Shown piece by piece: positions 23,031-31,365 of a DNA stretch of 51,845 nucleotides. Source of the stretch: UBA3210 sp963653535 (GTDB taxonomy: Bacteria > Bacillota_I > Bacilli_A > RFN20 > CAG-449); NCBI GenBank assembly GCA_963653535.1, contig CAVJWU010000004.1:1-51845 (forward strand). Direction: 5' to 3'. Made by a program: the position numbers and the translations under genes. Within the stretch, counting starts at the first letter, position 1, and each line of letters opens with the position of its first letter. A model generated the notes under the pieces. The model was not told the DNA's origin and searched no databases. It was given only the letters and a program-made list of their open reading frames with translations.

Positions 23031-23513
23031 ATGGTGAATATTAGATTAATAGTTGTTGGTAAATTAAAAGAAAAATTTCATAAAGATGAAGTTGATGAAT
23101 ATTTAAAGAGACTTTCTAAATACGCGAAAGTTAGCGTTATTGAAGTTAACGAAGAAAAGATTAAAGATAATTCTTCACAAAAAGAAGATGAACTTATCAT
23201 CTATAAAGAAGGTCAAAATATCTTAAAATACATTAACGAAAAAGATTATGTTTTCTTACTTGATTTACATGGTCAAGAAATTGATAGCGTGTCTTTTAGT
23301 CAAAAGCTTGATCGCGTCATGACTGAAGGATATTCTAACATCGATTTCGTCATTGGAGGTAGCTTAGGAGTAAGCGATGAATTAAGAAAAATTTCTAAAT
23401 TCAAATTAAAACTTTCTCCTATGACTTTCACTCATCAAATGACGAGAATTATTATTTTAGAACAAATTTATCGAGCGTTTAAAATTAATAATAATGAAAC
23501 ATATCATAAATAG
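23031..23513 (+). CDS. rlmH: 23S rRNA pseudouridine-1915 N3-methyltransferase
   Basis: 160-aa SPOUT methyltransferase that methylates m3-pseudouridine 1915 on helix 69. Starts NIRLIVVGKLKEKF and carries the diagnostic trefoil knot region IDFVIGGSLGVSDELR and MTFTHQMTRIIILEQIYRAFKI, ending YHK as is usual. Length is normal. It follows walJ by 1 nt, the common Bacilli pairing. Confidence 0.97.
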   Translation: MVNIRLIVVGKLKEKFHKDEVDEYLKRLSKYAKVSVIEVNEEKIKDNSSQKEDELIIYKEGQNILKYINEKDYVFLLDLHGQEIDSVSFSQKLDRVMTEGYSNIDFVIGGSLGVSDELRKISKFKLKLSPMTFTHQMTRIIILEQIYRAFKINNNETYHK

Positions 23514-23530
23514 AAAGGAGGTAGGCGAAT

Positions 23531-26500
23531 ATGATGAATAATCTAAGAAATTATTTAATGGATAGATTAAATTATATTGAAGATAAATTAAATGAGATTA
23601 ATAAGAATGTCATTCTTGCTCGTATAAATAAATTCCTCTCGAAAGGAAATCGTAAGTTTGTCGCTTTATTATATCTTCTTAGTTTATGTATCTTCGGTTT
23701 TACATTATTTACTAATTATTTTACTATTCCTATCTCAGGTGATTTTAAACTTCAAGAAATACCATTTTATTATAATGGTTATGATGATTGGTGGACTGCT
23801 TTAACTACTGGCCACTTCCCTTTATGGGATGATAATACTTACCTAGGTGCGAATAATATCGGTTCAAATACTTTCTATTATTTATGGAACATCTTCTTCT
23901 TACCAGTTCTTCTTTTACCTAGATTTTTAGTTCCTCAAGGATTAGCTTTCTTAATTATGACGAAGTTTGTTCTTGCTGGCTTAGTAATGAAGAAATTACT
24001 TAATTATTTAGGCGTTAAAGAAGATTCTTCAAAGGTTGTTTCTATCGCTTACGCTTTCTCTGGTTGGGGATTATATTATTTATGGTTTAATCACTTCCTC
24101 GAAATTACTATTCTATTCCCTTTAGTTATTTATGGATTAGAAATATTATTTAAAGAAAAGAAGACAAGATATTTAATTGTTGCTTTATTTCTTTCGGCAA
24201 TCACTAACTATTTCTTCTTTATTATGACTTGCTTTTGCAGCGTAATCTATGCTGTATTTAGATATTTCCAATTATGGAGAAGTTATACAGGTAAAGAAAG
24301 AGGATTAATCTTAGGCTTAGGCCTTGCTAGTTACGTAACTGCGATGTGTTTAGCGGCTTTAATTTTATTTCCTGCTTTCCATGTTGCTTTACAATCTTCT
24401 CGAAGTGGAGGAAATTATTTAGATAGTTTATTAACGTTATATAAACAATTCTTTGAATATCTTAAATCAGGTCAAGGATCTCTTGCAAACGATACCTTAA
24501 AAGAGATTGTTACTAAAATGTTTACTTTCCAAGGAACATATGCGAATAAATATTATATGTATCCTGTGATTTCTTATTTATTCCCTCCAGTTTCTTGTTA
24601 TGATTCTACATTATTCGCTAATACAGGTTATGATAATACAAACTGTTCTTTATTCTTATATACTCCTTTAACATTAATGCTTATTCCTTCTTTAATTCAA
24701 TCGATTAAAGAAAAGAGAATTTCTCATATTATCGGTTTTATTGGAATAGTAGGATTAATCTTCTCACCTTTCTTCTATTATTTATTTACCGGCTTTACTT
24801 CAGTAATGTATGGTAGATGGCAACTATTTGTAGTTGTATGTATGGCTTTATATGTTGGCATATCATTAGATAAGATTAATGATATGAAGAGATGGTATTT
24901 TGATATCTCCGCGGTATGTATAATTGGTTTACAAATATTCATGTTTATTAAAGCACTTGAATATCAAGGAACAATGTCATCAAAAGTTCTTGATGAAAGA
25001 AAATATTACGCGATTATTACCATGATTTATACATTCTTAATGTATTTATATTTAAATTTAAGATGTAAAAATAGACGTTTTAAAAAAGGTTTAACTCTCG
25101 CGGTGGCTATTGAAGCAATTGTTGTTGGTAACGTCTTAGTTCAAGGCCAAGGGACTGTCGACTACGCTTCTTTATACGGAGGATATTCTTCTACTCAATC
25201 TGAAATAAGAATGATTAATGAGATTAAACAAAGAGATAATTCTTATTATCGAATTTATTCTTCTTCTGCCGATCGCGATGCGAATAACTTAGGTATGGTT
25301 GAATCTTATCGTGGACTAGGTGCTTTCCATTCAATTTATAATTATGAAACAACTGACTTTAATAACTGGTCTAGAATTGGCTATTCTCGTGATGGTTGGT
25401 CAATGGGAGCCCATGAAAAAAGAGCGAACCTTGATACTTTCTTAGGTGTAAAATATTATTTAGTTAATTCTAATGATTCACGTTTAAATCGTGGTTTAGG
25501 TAATATTATTACTAATAAGAATGGTTATTTCTATTATGGTAATATTAAAACTAATGTGGAAGCATTCTCGTATTCTTCTATTCCTAATAGTGATGAATAT
25601 ATTATCTATAGTATCGATGTAAAAGAAAATAATTCTAGTTATGATACTTATGTAGTTAAATTTATTTCTTCCTCTGGAGATATTAAATCATTTGATATCA
25701 CTTTAAGAGATGATGTTGATCGAAATAATATTTCTATCGGTATTGTAAATAATAAATGGGCATTTAATAATATTACCTTTGATATTAAAGCTTATGAAGG
25801 AATTTTATCTTCTTCAAGTAATTATGTTACTACTTTACAAAAACTTGACGAAGGTAATGCATATAATGTCATCTTTAATAACAATACTTCTATCCAAGTA
25901 ATTACCAAAAATTATGAAGATAAAAATGTACCTTTCGGTTATAAAGAAATTTCTCGTGATGATGATAACGTTCTTTATGAAAATGAAAACTTCGTTAATT
26001 TAGGCTTTGCATTTAATGATATTTATTATGAAAGTAATATTTCTACTACTGATAACTATACAACTGGAACTTATCGAGGTACAGTTATTGAAAATGAATA
26101 TGGTTATGTTCATGGGGCGATATTAAAGACTGCTGATATAGATGAAATTTGCGAAAAATATCCAAATACATTTAATAAATATGTTTTAATTAGTCAAAAT
26201 AGTAATTATCAAAATGATGTTACAGTCGTTAATGTTCCAAATGAAAATATTGATGTTTATGTCCAAAATTGGGACCACGAAAAAGGTATTACCTTAGATT
26301 ATGCTGATCCAGTTAAATATCCTGCAAGCGGAAAAACAATCTATTATAATTCATATATGGATGTTAATGTTAAAGATTTAGGTGTGGCTAGCGAAGCTTC
26401 CTCTCGCGGAGGAGCTTATGTCACAGTATGTGGAAGAATGGGTGAAAACCTAATGATAACTTTATATGGTGAAGATTCTGATGGTAACGAATATGAACTA

Positions 26501-27061
26501 GCTCGTGACATCCATATGACTCATAATTACGGAGGAAAATCTTACGATTGGAAAAATGATCGAGGATTTTATGTAACTGACCAAGTTACTAGAATTGTTG
26601 TAAGAGCTTATGATACGTTTGAAGCAGGAGCTAAATTTTCTAAACCTAATATTACATTCCAATATTACGATAGTTATAAAAATAATATCGATGCATTAAA
26701 AGAAAATGAACTTCAAGATGTAGTTATTGGTGTTAATGATGTGAGCTTTAAATCTAATTATGAGGGAACAAAAATCGTCGTCTTAACAATTCCTTATGAT
26801 GAAGGATGGTCTTTAGTTAGAACAGATGAAAGTGGCTCTAGTGAAGAAGTTAAAATTTATAAAGCACAAGGTGGTTTCCTCTCGTTTGTATCTCAAGAAG
26901 GCAATTATACATATAAATTAAGATATGTAACTCCAAAACTAACTAATGGTATGATTGGCTTTGGTATTGGTCTAACCTTCTTCAGCGCCCTTTATATTGG
27001 TATTGATGTAATTTACGCGGATAAAAAAGCAATAAAAAAGCAACTAAACTTTAGAGCTTAG
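23531..27061 (+). CDS. large YfhO-family membrane protein (GT-C type)
   Basis: 1176-aa polytopic membrane protein. After an N-terminal coiled segment (1-45) come about a dozen membrane helices (about 45-520). The first outer loop ISGDFKLQEIPFYYNGYDDWWTAL and LWDDNTYLGANNIGSNTFYY match the YfhO pattern, where acidic residues of the first loop are implicated in GT-C glycosyltransferase chemistry. A large extracytoplasmic beta-rich region (about 540-1130) and one final helix with a basic tail complete it. In Bacillus, YfhO adds sugars to lipoteichoic acid using lipid-linked donors; a similar surface glycosylation role is possible here but inferred. Ribosome binding site AAAGGAGG. Its 3' end overlaps rsmI by 11 nt, tail to tail. 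Confidence 0.85.
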   Translation: MMNNLRNYLMDRLNYIEDKLNEINKNVILARINKFLSKGNRKFVALLYLLSLCIFGFTLFTNYFTIPISGDFKLQEIPFYYNGYDDWWTALTTGHFPLWDDNTYLGANNIGSNTFYYLWNIFFLPVLLLPRFLVPQGLAFLIMTKFVLAGLVMKKLLNYLGVKEDSSKVVSIAYAFSGWGLYYLWFNHFLEITILFPLVIYGLEILFKEKKTRYLIVALFLSAITNYFFFIMTCFCSVIYAVFRYFQLWRSYTGKERGLILGLGLASYVTAMCLAALILFPAFHVALQSSRSGGNYLDSLLTLYKQFFEYLKSGQGSLANDTLKEIVTKMFTFQGTYANKYYMYPVISYLFPPVSCYDSTLFANTGYDNTNCSLFLYTPLTLMLIPSLIQSIKEKRISHIIGFIGIVGLIFSPFFYYLFTGFTSVMYGRWQLFVVVCMALYVGISLDKINDMKRWYFDISAVCIIGLQIFMFIKALEYQGTMSSKVLDERKYYAIITMIYTFLMYLYLNLRCKNRRFKKGLTLAVAIEAIVVGNVLVQGQGTVDYASLYGGYSSTQSEIRMINEIKQRDNSYYRIYSSSADRDANNLGMVESYRGLGAFHSIYNYETTDFNNWSRIGYSRDGWSMGAHEKRANLDTFLGVKYYLVNSNDSRLNRGLGNIITNKNGYFYYGNIKTNVEAFSYSSIPNSDEYIIYSIDVKENNSSYDTYVVKFISSSGDIKSFDITLRDDVDRNNISIGIVNNKWAFNNITFDIKAYEGILSSSSNYVTTLQKLDEGNAYNVIFNNNTSIQVITKNYEDKNVPFGYKEISRDDDNVLYENENFVNLGFAFNDIYYESNISTTDNYTTGTYRGTVIENEYGYVHGAILKTADIDEICEKYPNTFNKYVLISQNSNYQNDVTVVNVPNENIDVYVQNWDHEKGITLDYADPVKYPASGKTIYYNSYMDVNVKDLGVASEASSRGGAYVTVCGRMGENLMITLYGEDSDGNEYELARDIHMTHNYGGKSYDWKNDRGFYVTDQVTRIVVRAYDTFEAGAKFSKPNITFQYYDSYKNNIDALKENELQDVVIGVNDVSFKSNYEGTKIVVLTIPYDEGWSLVRTDESGSSEEVKIYKAQGGFLSFVSQEGNYTYKLRYVTPKLTNGMIGFGIGLTFFSALYIGIDVIYADKKAIKKQLNFRA

Positions 27062-27066
27062 TTGCG
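27034..27066 (-). terminator. terminator hairpin overlapping the ends of the YfhO-type gene and rsmI
   Basis: GCAACTAA (27040-27047) pairs with TTAGTTGC (27058-27065) around a 10-nt loop. On the minus strand the stem is followed by TTTTTTATTGC, a good terminator for rsmI. The stem and loop contain the stop codons of both convergent genes. Confidence 0.8.
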
Positions 27067-27896
27067 ATATCATAAACGATATTCTTTTTTAAGGAGTAGG
27101 CTTGGCTTACTCCTTTTATCGCGTCTTTTAAGGATTTTCCTTCTTCTAATTCTTGTTTTAAGAGGTTCTTAATATCTTCTTCAGTTAAAACTTTAACTTC
27201 TTTATTGCCAGAAACAACAATGACCATTTCGCCTTTTAAGGTTGTTTCATCGATGTTAATTAGTTCATCTAAAGTTCCACGAATATATTCTTCATGTAAT
27301 TTAGTTATTTCACGAGCGATTGAAGCTTCTCTTTTACCTAGTACTAAAAATAAATCATTTAAAGTTTCTTTAATACGATGAGGTGATTCATAGAATATTA
27401 AAGTCATCGTAAGGGATTTTAATTCTTCTAATTCCTTTTTTCTTAAACTAGACTTTGCATTTAAAAAGCCATGGAAATAGAAATGTGTAGTATCTAGCCC
27501 TGAACCTACTAAAGCAGGAATAAATGCATTAGCCCCATTAACAATGGAAACAGGTATATCATTTTCAATGCATTTTTTAACAAGTCGACTACCAGGATCA
27601 GATATTCCTGGATAACCAGCATCAGAAGTCATCGCGATAGAATGACCTTCTTTAATTAAAGAAACAATTTTCTCACTCGCTTCATTTTCGTTATGCTCAT
27701 GACACGCGATAGAAGGCTTATTAATGCCATATAAACGAAGTAAATTCGCGGTCGTTCTTGTATCTTCTGAAGCGATATAACTAACTGAAGAAAGCACTTC
27801 TAGAGCTCTTGAGGAGATTTCTTTTGTATTACCAATTGGTGTTGCGACTAAATATAAAATAGGCTCGTTATTTTCAAAAGACTTAGTTCTTTTCAT
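27051..27896 (-). CDS. rsmI: 16S rRNA cytidine-1402 2'-O-methyltransferase
   Basis: 281-aa tetrapyrrole-methylase-fold enzyme that 2'-O-methylates C1402 in the decoding centre. Near-invariant motifs present: LYLVATPIGNTKEIS, SEDTRTTANLL, ACHEHNE, SDAGYPGISDPG and FYESPHRI. It is the last gene of the minus-strand cluster; ATG 27896 lies 14 nt inside the end of ricT, with GGAGATAAG upstream. In Bacillus rsmI (yabC) also follows the ricT region. Confidence 0.97.
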   Translation of the reverse strand: MKRTKSFENNEPILYLVATPIGNTKEISSRALEVLSSVSYIASEDTRTTANLLRLYGINKPSIACHEHNENEASEKIVSLIKEGHSIAMTSDAGYPGISDPGSRLVKKCIENDIPVSIVNGANAFIPALVGSGLDTTHFYFHGFLNAKSSLRKKELEELKSLTMTLIFYESPHRIKETLNDLFLVLGKREASIAREITKLHEEYIRGTLDELINIDETTLKGEMVIVVSGNKEVKVLTEEDIKNLLKQELEEGKSLKDAIKGVSQAYSLKKNIVYDIATKL

Positions 27897-28812
27897 CTTT
27901 CTTATCTCCTGAATTTACATTATTATTAGGTTTCTTATTATTAGGCTTTTTATTTTGGTGATTATATTGTTGATTTACGTATTGCGCGTTAGTATTTTCA
28001 TTACGTGGTAAAATCGAATCTTTAATTTCTTCATAATCAACAAAACAAACATTTTCTCTATTTTCAAGACGAATGGATTTAGTGATGACATTCATTGAAG
28101 TGATTTTATAAATTCCATCATTGTATTTAACTTTATCGCCGACACGAGGAAGAGATTTTTGTAAATCAAGATAAGCATCATTTTCATATTTTAAACAACA
28201 AATAAGTTTTCCGCAGTGGCCTGAAAGCTTAGGAATATTTAATGCGAGCATTTGGTTTTTCGCCATCGTTATAGAAATACCATCAAATTCATTTAAGAAT
28301 GTTGAACAACATAACTTAAGTCCGCAGATGCCGATACCACCGACCATCTTCGCTTTATCTCTAGTTCCGACTTGTTTTAATTCGATACGGCATTTTAATA
28401 ATGAAGCGAGATCTTTTAATAATTCACGGAAATCAACTCTATTTTCGGCGGTGTAATAAATAATAATTTTTTCGCCGTTTAACATGTATTCACATGTGAT
28501 GATTTTCATATCGAGATTAAGCTTATTTACACAAGCTTGAATGTCTTTTATATATTTTGCTGCTTTTTCTTTATTTAAATTAAAAGTAGTTAAATCTAAA
28601 GAAGTACCTCTTTTAACATATTTTGGGTATAAATCAATATTTTCGACTTCTTTTTCGACTGGATGATCTTTTACTCGACCTAGTTCAGTACCTCTTGAAG
28701 TTTCCACTATTACTAAATCATCTTCTTTAAGTGAAGGATCATCAGTAATAAAATACATATTTTTTTCTAAACCGAATACATAAATTTTAACTAATAATAT
28801 TTTGTTAGCCAT
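27883..28812 (-). CDS. ricT: RicT/PSP1-domain protein (YaaT family)
   Basis: 309 aa. The PSP1 domain contains the conserved cysteines of the RicAFT complex: GICGLKLCC and GHCGKLICCLKYE. In Bacillus RicT with RicA and RicF carries Fe-S clusters and stimulates RNase Y dependent mRNA processing, competence and sporulation. The C-terminal 35 residues (about 270-309) are an Asn/Lys/Pro-rich low-complexity tail (QNKKPNNKKPNN). RicA and RicF are not in this window. Between holB and rsmI, as in Bacillus, but yabA is missing. Confidence 0.9.
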   Translation of the reverse strand: MANKILLVKIYVFGLEKNMYFITDDPSLKEDDLVIVETSRGTELGRVKDHPVEKEVENIDLYPKYVKRGTSLDLTTFNLNKEKAAKYIKDIQACVNKLNLDMKIITCEYMLNGEKIIIYYTAENRVDFRELLKDLASLLKCRIELKQVGTRDKAKMVGGIGICGLKLCCSTFLNEFDGISITMAKNQMLALNIPKLSGHCGKLICCLKYENDAYLDLQKSLPRVGDKVKYNDGIYKITSMNVITKSIRLENRENVCFVDYEEIKDSILPRNENTNAQYVNQQYNHQNKKPNNKKPNNNVNSGDKKDEKN

Positions 28813-28813
28813 G

Positions 28814-29812
28814 TTATTTTTCTCCTTCTAATATTTTAATAAAGATGTGTTCGAGAATTAATGGTTTATAGACATTTAAGTCTAATTTACTTCTTACTAA
28901 CATAATTTCTAGATAAATTTGTTCGACATCTTTAAATAAGTCTTTTATTTTTAATAATTCTTTTTCTTTTGATTTTAAAGTGATTTCTTTACCTAAGTTT
29001 AAATACATGATGTCTTTAAAAACGACGGATAGAAGATCAATAAATAATCTTACTTCTTCTTTTGTATCAAGATACATTTTTTTTGTTTTTGATAAATATA
29101 CTTGTTCTAATTCGAATAAGATTGATTTAGGATTATTCACTAAAGTATCAATTACATCAAGAATGACGCTTTTAACTTTTAAATAAGAATCATCGGTTGA
29201 TTCTTTAAGAATTGTTTCTTTATCTTTATAAACACACGTTAATAATTCTTTATCTATTTCTTCTAGAGAAGTATCTTTTAATTCATCCTTAATAAGAGAA
29301 CTATCAATTGGTAATAAAGTTAATACTTGAGCTCTAGAAATTATCGTAGGGAGAACTTTAGTATCATTTAAAGTAGTTAAGAAAGCGTAGACATTTGTAT
29401 TAGGTTCTTCTAACGTTTTTAAAAGAGCATTAACAACTTCATTAGAAAGATTTTCTACTAAGTTAATAATATAAATCTTAATCCCTTTTTTCTCAATTGA
29501 TGATTCACTTAAGAACTTTTGTAAATCTTCAATATCACTTACTTTAATAGTTCCTTTTGATGAATCTAAAACCTTAATATCAGTATAATTACCTTCATCA
29601 AAACGAATACAAGACATACAATTATCGCAGGCAAAATCTTCATTTTCATCGCAGATAAGTGATTTAGCAAGATATTTTGCGCATGCAAAAACTGGAGCCC
29701 CATCATCACCTTTTATAAGATAAGTTTGAGCTACCTTATTATTTCTTTTTGCGTTAATAAATGTATTACTAACTCTAGTTTGATATGAAAGTAAATATTC
29801 TTTAAAATTCAT
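28814..29812 (-). CDS. holB: DNA polymerase III subunit delta'
   Basis: 332-aa clamp-loader subunit. AAA+ fold with a zinc module (CDENEDFACDNCMSC, about residues 54-68), the sensor region NEVVNALLKTLEEPNTNVYAFLTT and SRAQVL. The Walker A region is degenerate (GDDGAPVF), as expected for delta', which does not hydrolyse ATP. It loads the sliding clamp with DnaX (same cluster) and delta. One nt from both neighbours, so strongly co-transcribed. Confidence 0.92.
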   Translation of the reverse strand: MNFKEYLLSYQTRVSNTFINAKRNNKVAQTYLIKGDDGAPVFACAKYLAKSLICDENEDFACDNCMSCIRFDEGNYTDIKVLDSSKGTIKVSDIEDLQKFLSESSIEKKGIKIYIINLVENLSNEVVNALLKTLEEPNTNVYAFLTTLNDTKVLPTIISRAQVLTLLPIDSSLIKDELKDTSLEEIDKELLTCVYKDKETILKESTDDSYLKVKSVILDVIDTLVNNPKSILFELEQVYLSKTKKMYLDTKEEVRLFIDLLSVVFKDIMYLNLGKEITLKSKEKELLKIKDLFKDVEQIYLEIMLVRSKLDLNVYKPLILEHIFIKILEGEK

Positions 29813-29813
29813 T

Positions 29814-30440
29814 TTATTTTTCTAGTCTTTCTTCTATGGCTTTGAGAGTTTGTTCTACCACTTCTTCTTTTGATTTACTCGCATCGATGATCACAAAACG
29901 TTCAGGATACATTTTTGCAAGTTTTAAATAACCTTCTCTAACTGCTTTATGGAAGGATAATTTTTCTAAGTCTAAACGGTTGACTTCTCTATTTTTATCG
30001 ACGTTAATTCGTTCAAGACCTATTTCAGGATCTAAATCAAATAATAAAGTTAAATCTGGAAAAGTATTTTCTGTCGCGTACATATTGATTTTTAAGATAT
30101 CTTCAATGCCAAGATTTCTCGCGAATCCTTGATAAGCAAGAGAAGAATCTAAATAACGATCACAGATAACAATTTTACCTTCTTTAACGCTAGGCCAAAT
30201 CTTTTCAACTAAGTGTTGTCTTCGGCTCGCAGCATAAAGTAAAGCTTCCGTACGTGGATCCATAGAAGTATTTTCTTTATTTAAAATTACTTCTCTAATT
30301 TGTTCAGAAATACTAGTTCCACCTGGTTCACGTGTCATAACAATTTCATGACCTTGTGACTGTAAAATTTCTTTTACTTTATTGATCGCAGAAGTTTTAC
30401 CTGAACCTTCAGGACCTTCAAGAGTAATAAATAGTGACAT
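29814..30440 (-). CDS. tmk: thymidylate kinase
   Basis: 208 aa, converts dTMP to dTDP. P-loop FITLEGPEGSGKTSAI (about 4-19), dTMP-binding MTREPGGT, DR(Y/H) motif CDRYLDSSLAYQGFAR, and the lid with LDPEIGLERI. Normal length. In Bacillus tmk also precedes holB, with yaaQ/yaaR between; these are absent here. Confidence 0.97.
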   Translation of the reverse strand: MSLFITLEGPEGSGKTSAINKVKEILQSQGHEIVMTREPGGTSISEQIREVILNKENTSMDPRTEALLYAASRRQHLVEKIWPSVKEGKIVICDRYLDSSLAYQGFARNLGIEDILKINMYATENTFPDLTLLFDLDPEIGLERINVDKNREVNRLDLEKLSFHKAVREGYLKLAKMYPERFVIIDASKSKEEVVEQTLKAIEERLEK

Positions 30441-30441
30441 A

Positions 30442-31047
30442 TTAATCCTTTCTAATCACTTTTCTTCCTTCTAGAGCTTTTGTTAAAGTGAGTTCGTCAG
30501 CGTAATCAAGTTGAGAACCCATTGGTAAACCATAAGCTAGTCTAGAAATGGTTAAAGGATATTTTTCTAATAATTTTTCAATATATAATGCAGTTGTTTC
30601 TCCTTCTATAGTAGGAGAGGTAGCTAAAATTAGTTCTTTAATATTACCTTCTTCAACTCTTTTTAGTAATGAAGCGAAATTAATATCATCAATTCCTACT
30701 CCTTTAGTTGGAGAGATAGAACCATTTAAAACATGATATTTACCATGAAATGATTTTAATTTTTCAAACGCTAAAACGTCTTTAAAAAATGAAACGACAA
30801 CTAAAGTATCGTCATTTCTTGCTTCATCATCACATATTGGACAAATACCATCTTCTTTATAACATCCACATATTGGGCAAATAGAAATTCTTGTTTTAAC
30901 ATTTTCCATCGCAGAAATGAAAGAATCAATAGATTCTTCGTTCATATTAAGAATTTGATAAGCCATTCTTTCCGCGGATTTATATCCGACACCGGGAAGT
31001 TTTCGTAATGATTCAATTAAAGAAGTAATCGTTAATAATTCTTTCAT
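30442..31047 (-). CDS. recR: recombination mediator RecR
   Basis: 201 aa. Helix-hairpin-helix (LRKLPGVGYKSAERMAYQIL), four-Cys zinc finger CPICGCYKEDGICPIC at about 57-72, a Toprim domain (DTLVVVSFFKDVLAFEK ... PTIEGETTALYIEKLL) and the C-terminal GLPMGSQLDYADELTLTKAL are all canonical. It works with RecO/RecF to load RecA on gaps. Between tmk and ebfC in the packed cluster. Confidence 0.98.
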   Translation of the reverse strand: MKELLTITSLIESLRKLPGVGYKSAERMAYQILNMNEESIDSFISAMENVKTRISICPICGCYKEDGICPICDDEARNDDTLVVVSFFKDVLAFEKLKSFHGKYHVLNGSISPTKGVGIDDINFASLLKRVEEGNIKELILATSPTIEGETTALYIEKLLEKYPLTISRLAYGLPMGSQLDYADELTLTKALEGRKVIRKD

Positions 31048-31049
31048 AA

Positions 31050-31352
31050 TTAGAATGGTAACTTCATACCTGAAGTCATAGCTTGTTGAATTTTAGCTTG
31101 TTCGTTATCAATCTTAGTAATTGCTTCATTAATCGCGATTTTAATCATATCTTGAAGCATTTCTTTTTCAGATGGATCAATTGCATCTTCATCGATTTCA
31201 ATCTTTTCTAAGAGGCGAGAACCATAGATAGAAACTTTAATTGCTCCTCCGTTAGAATCAAATTCGAAAAGAGTTTCTTCTAATTGTTTTTGTTTCTTTT
31301 CTAATTCTTTTTGCATCTTTTGTGCTTGAGCCATAATTTGGTTAATATTCAT
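31050..31352 (-). CDS. ebfC: YbaB/EbfC family nucleoid-associated protein
   Basis: 100-aa DNA-binding dimer. Begins with a coiled helix rich in Gln/Lys/Glu (IMAQAQKMQKELEKKQKQLEE) followed by the three-strand sheet GAIKVSIYGSRLLEKIEID and a helix ending in MTSGMKLPF. The conserved dnaX-ybaB-recR order supports the call. It is thought to act in nucleoid organisation or DNA repair. Confidence 0.95.
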   Translation of the reverse strand: MNINQIMAQAQKMQKELEKKQKQLEETLFEFDSNGGAIKVSIYGSRLLEKIEIDEDAIDPSEKEMLQDMIKIAINEAITKIDNEQAKIQQAMTSGMKLPF

Positions 31353-31365
31353 GTTGTTAGTCTCC

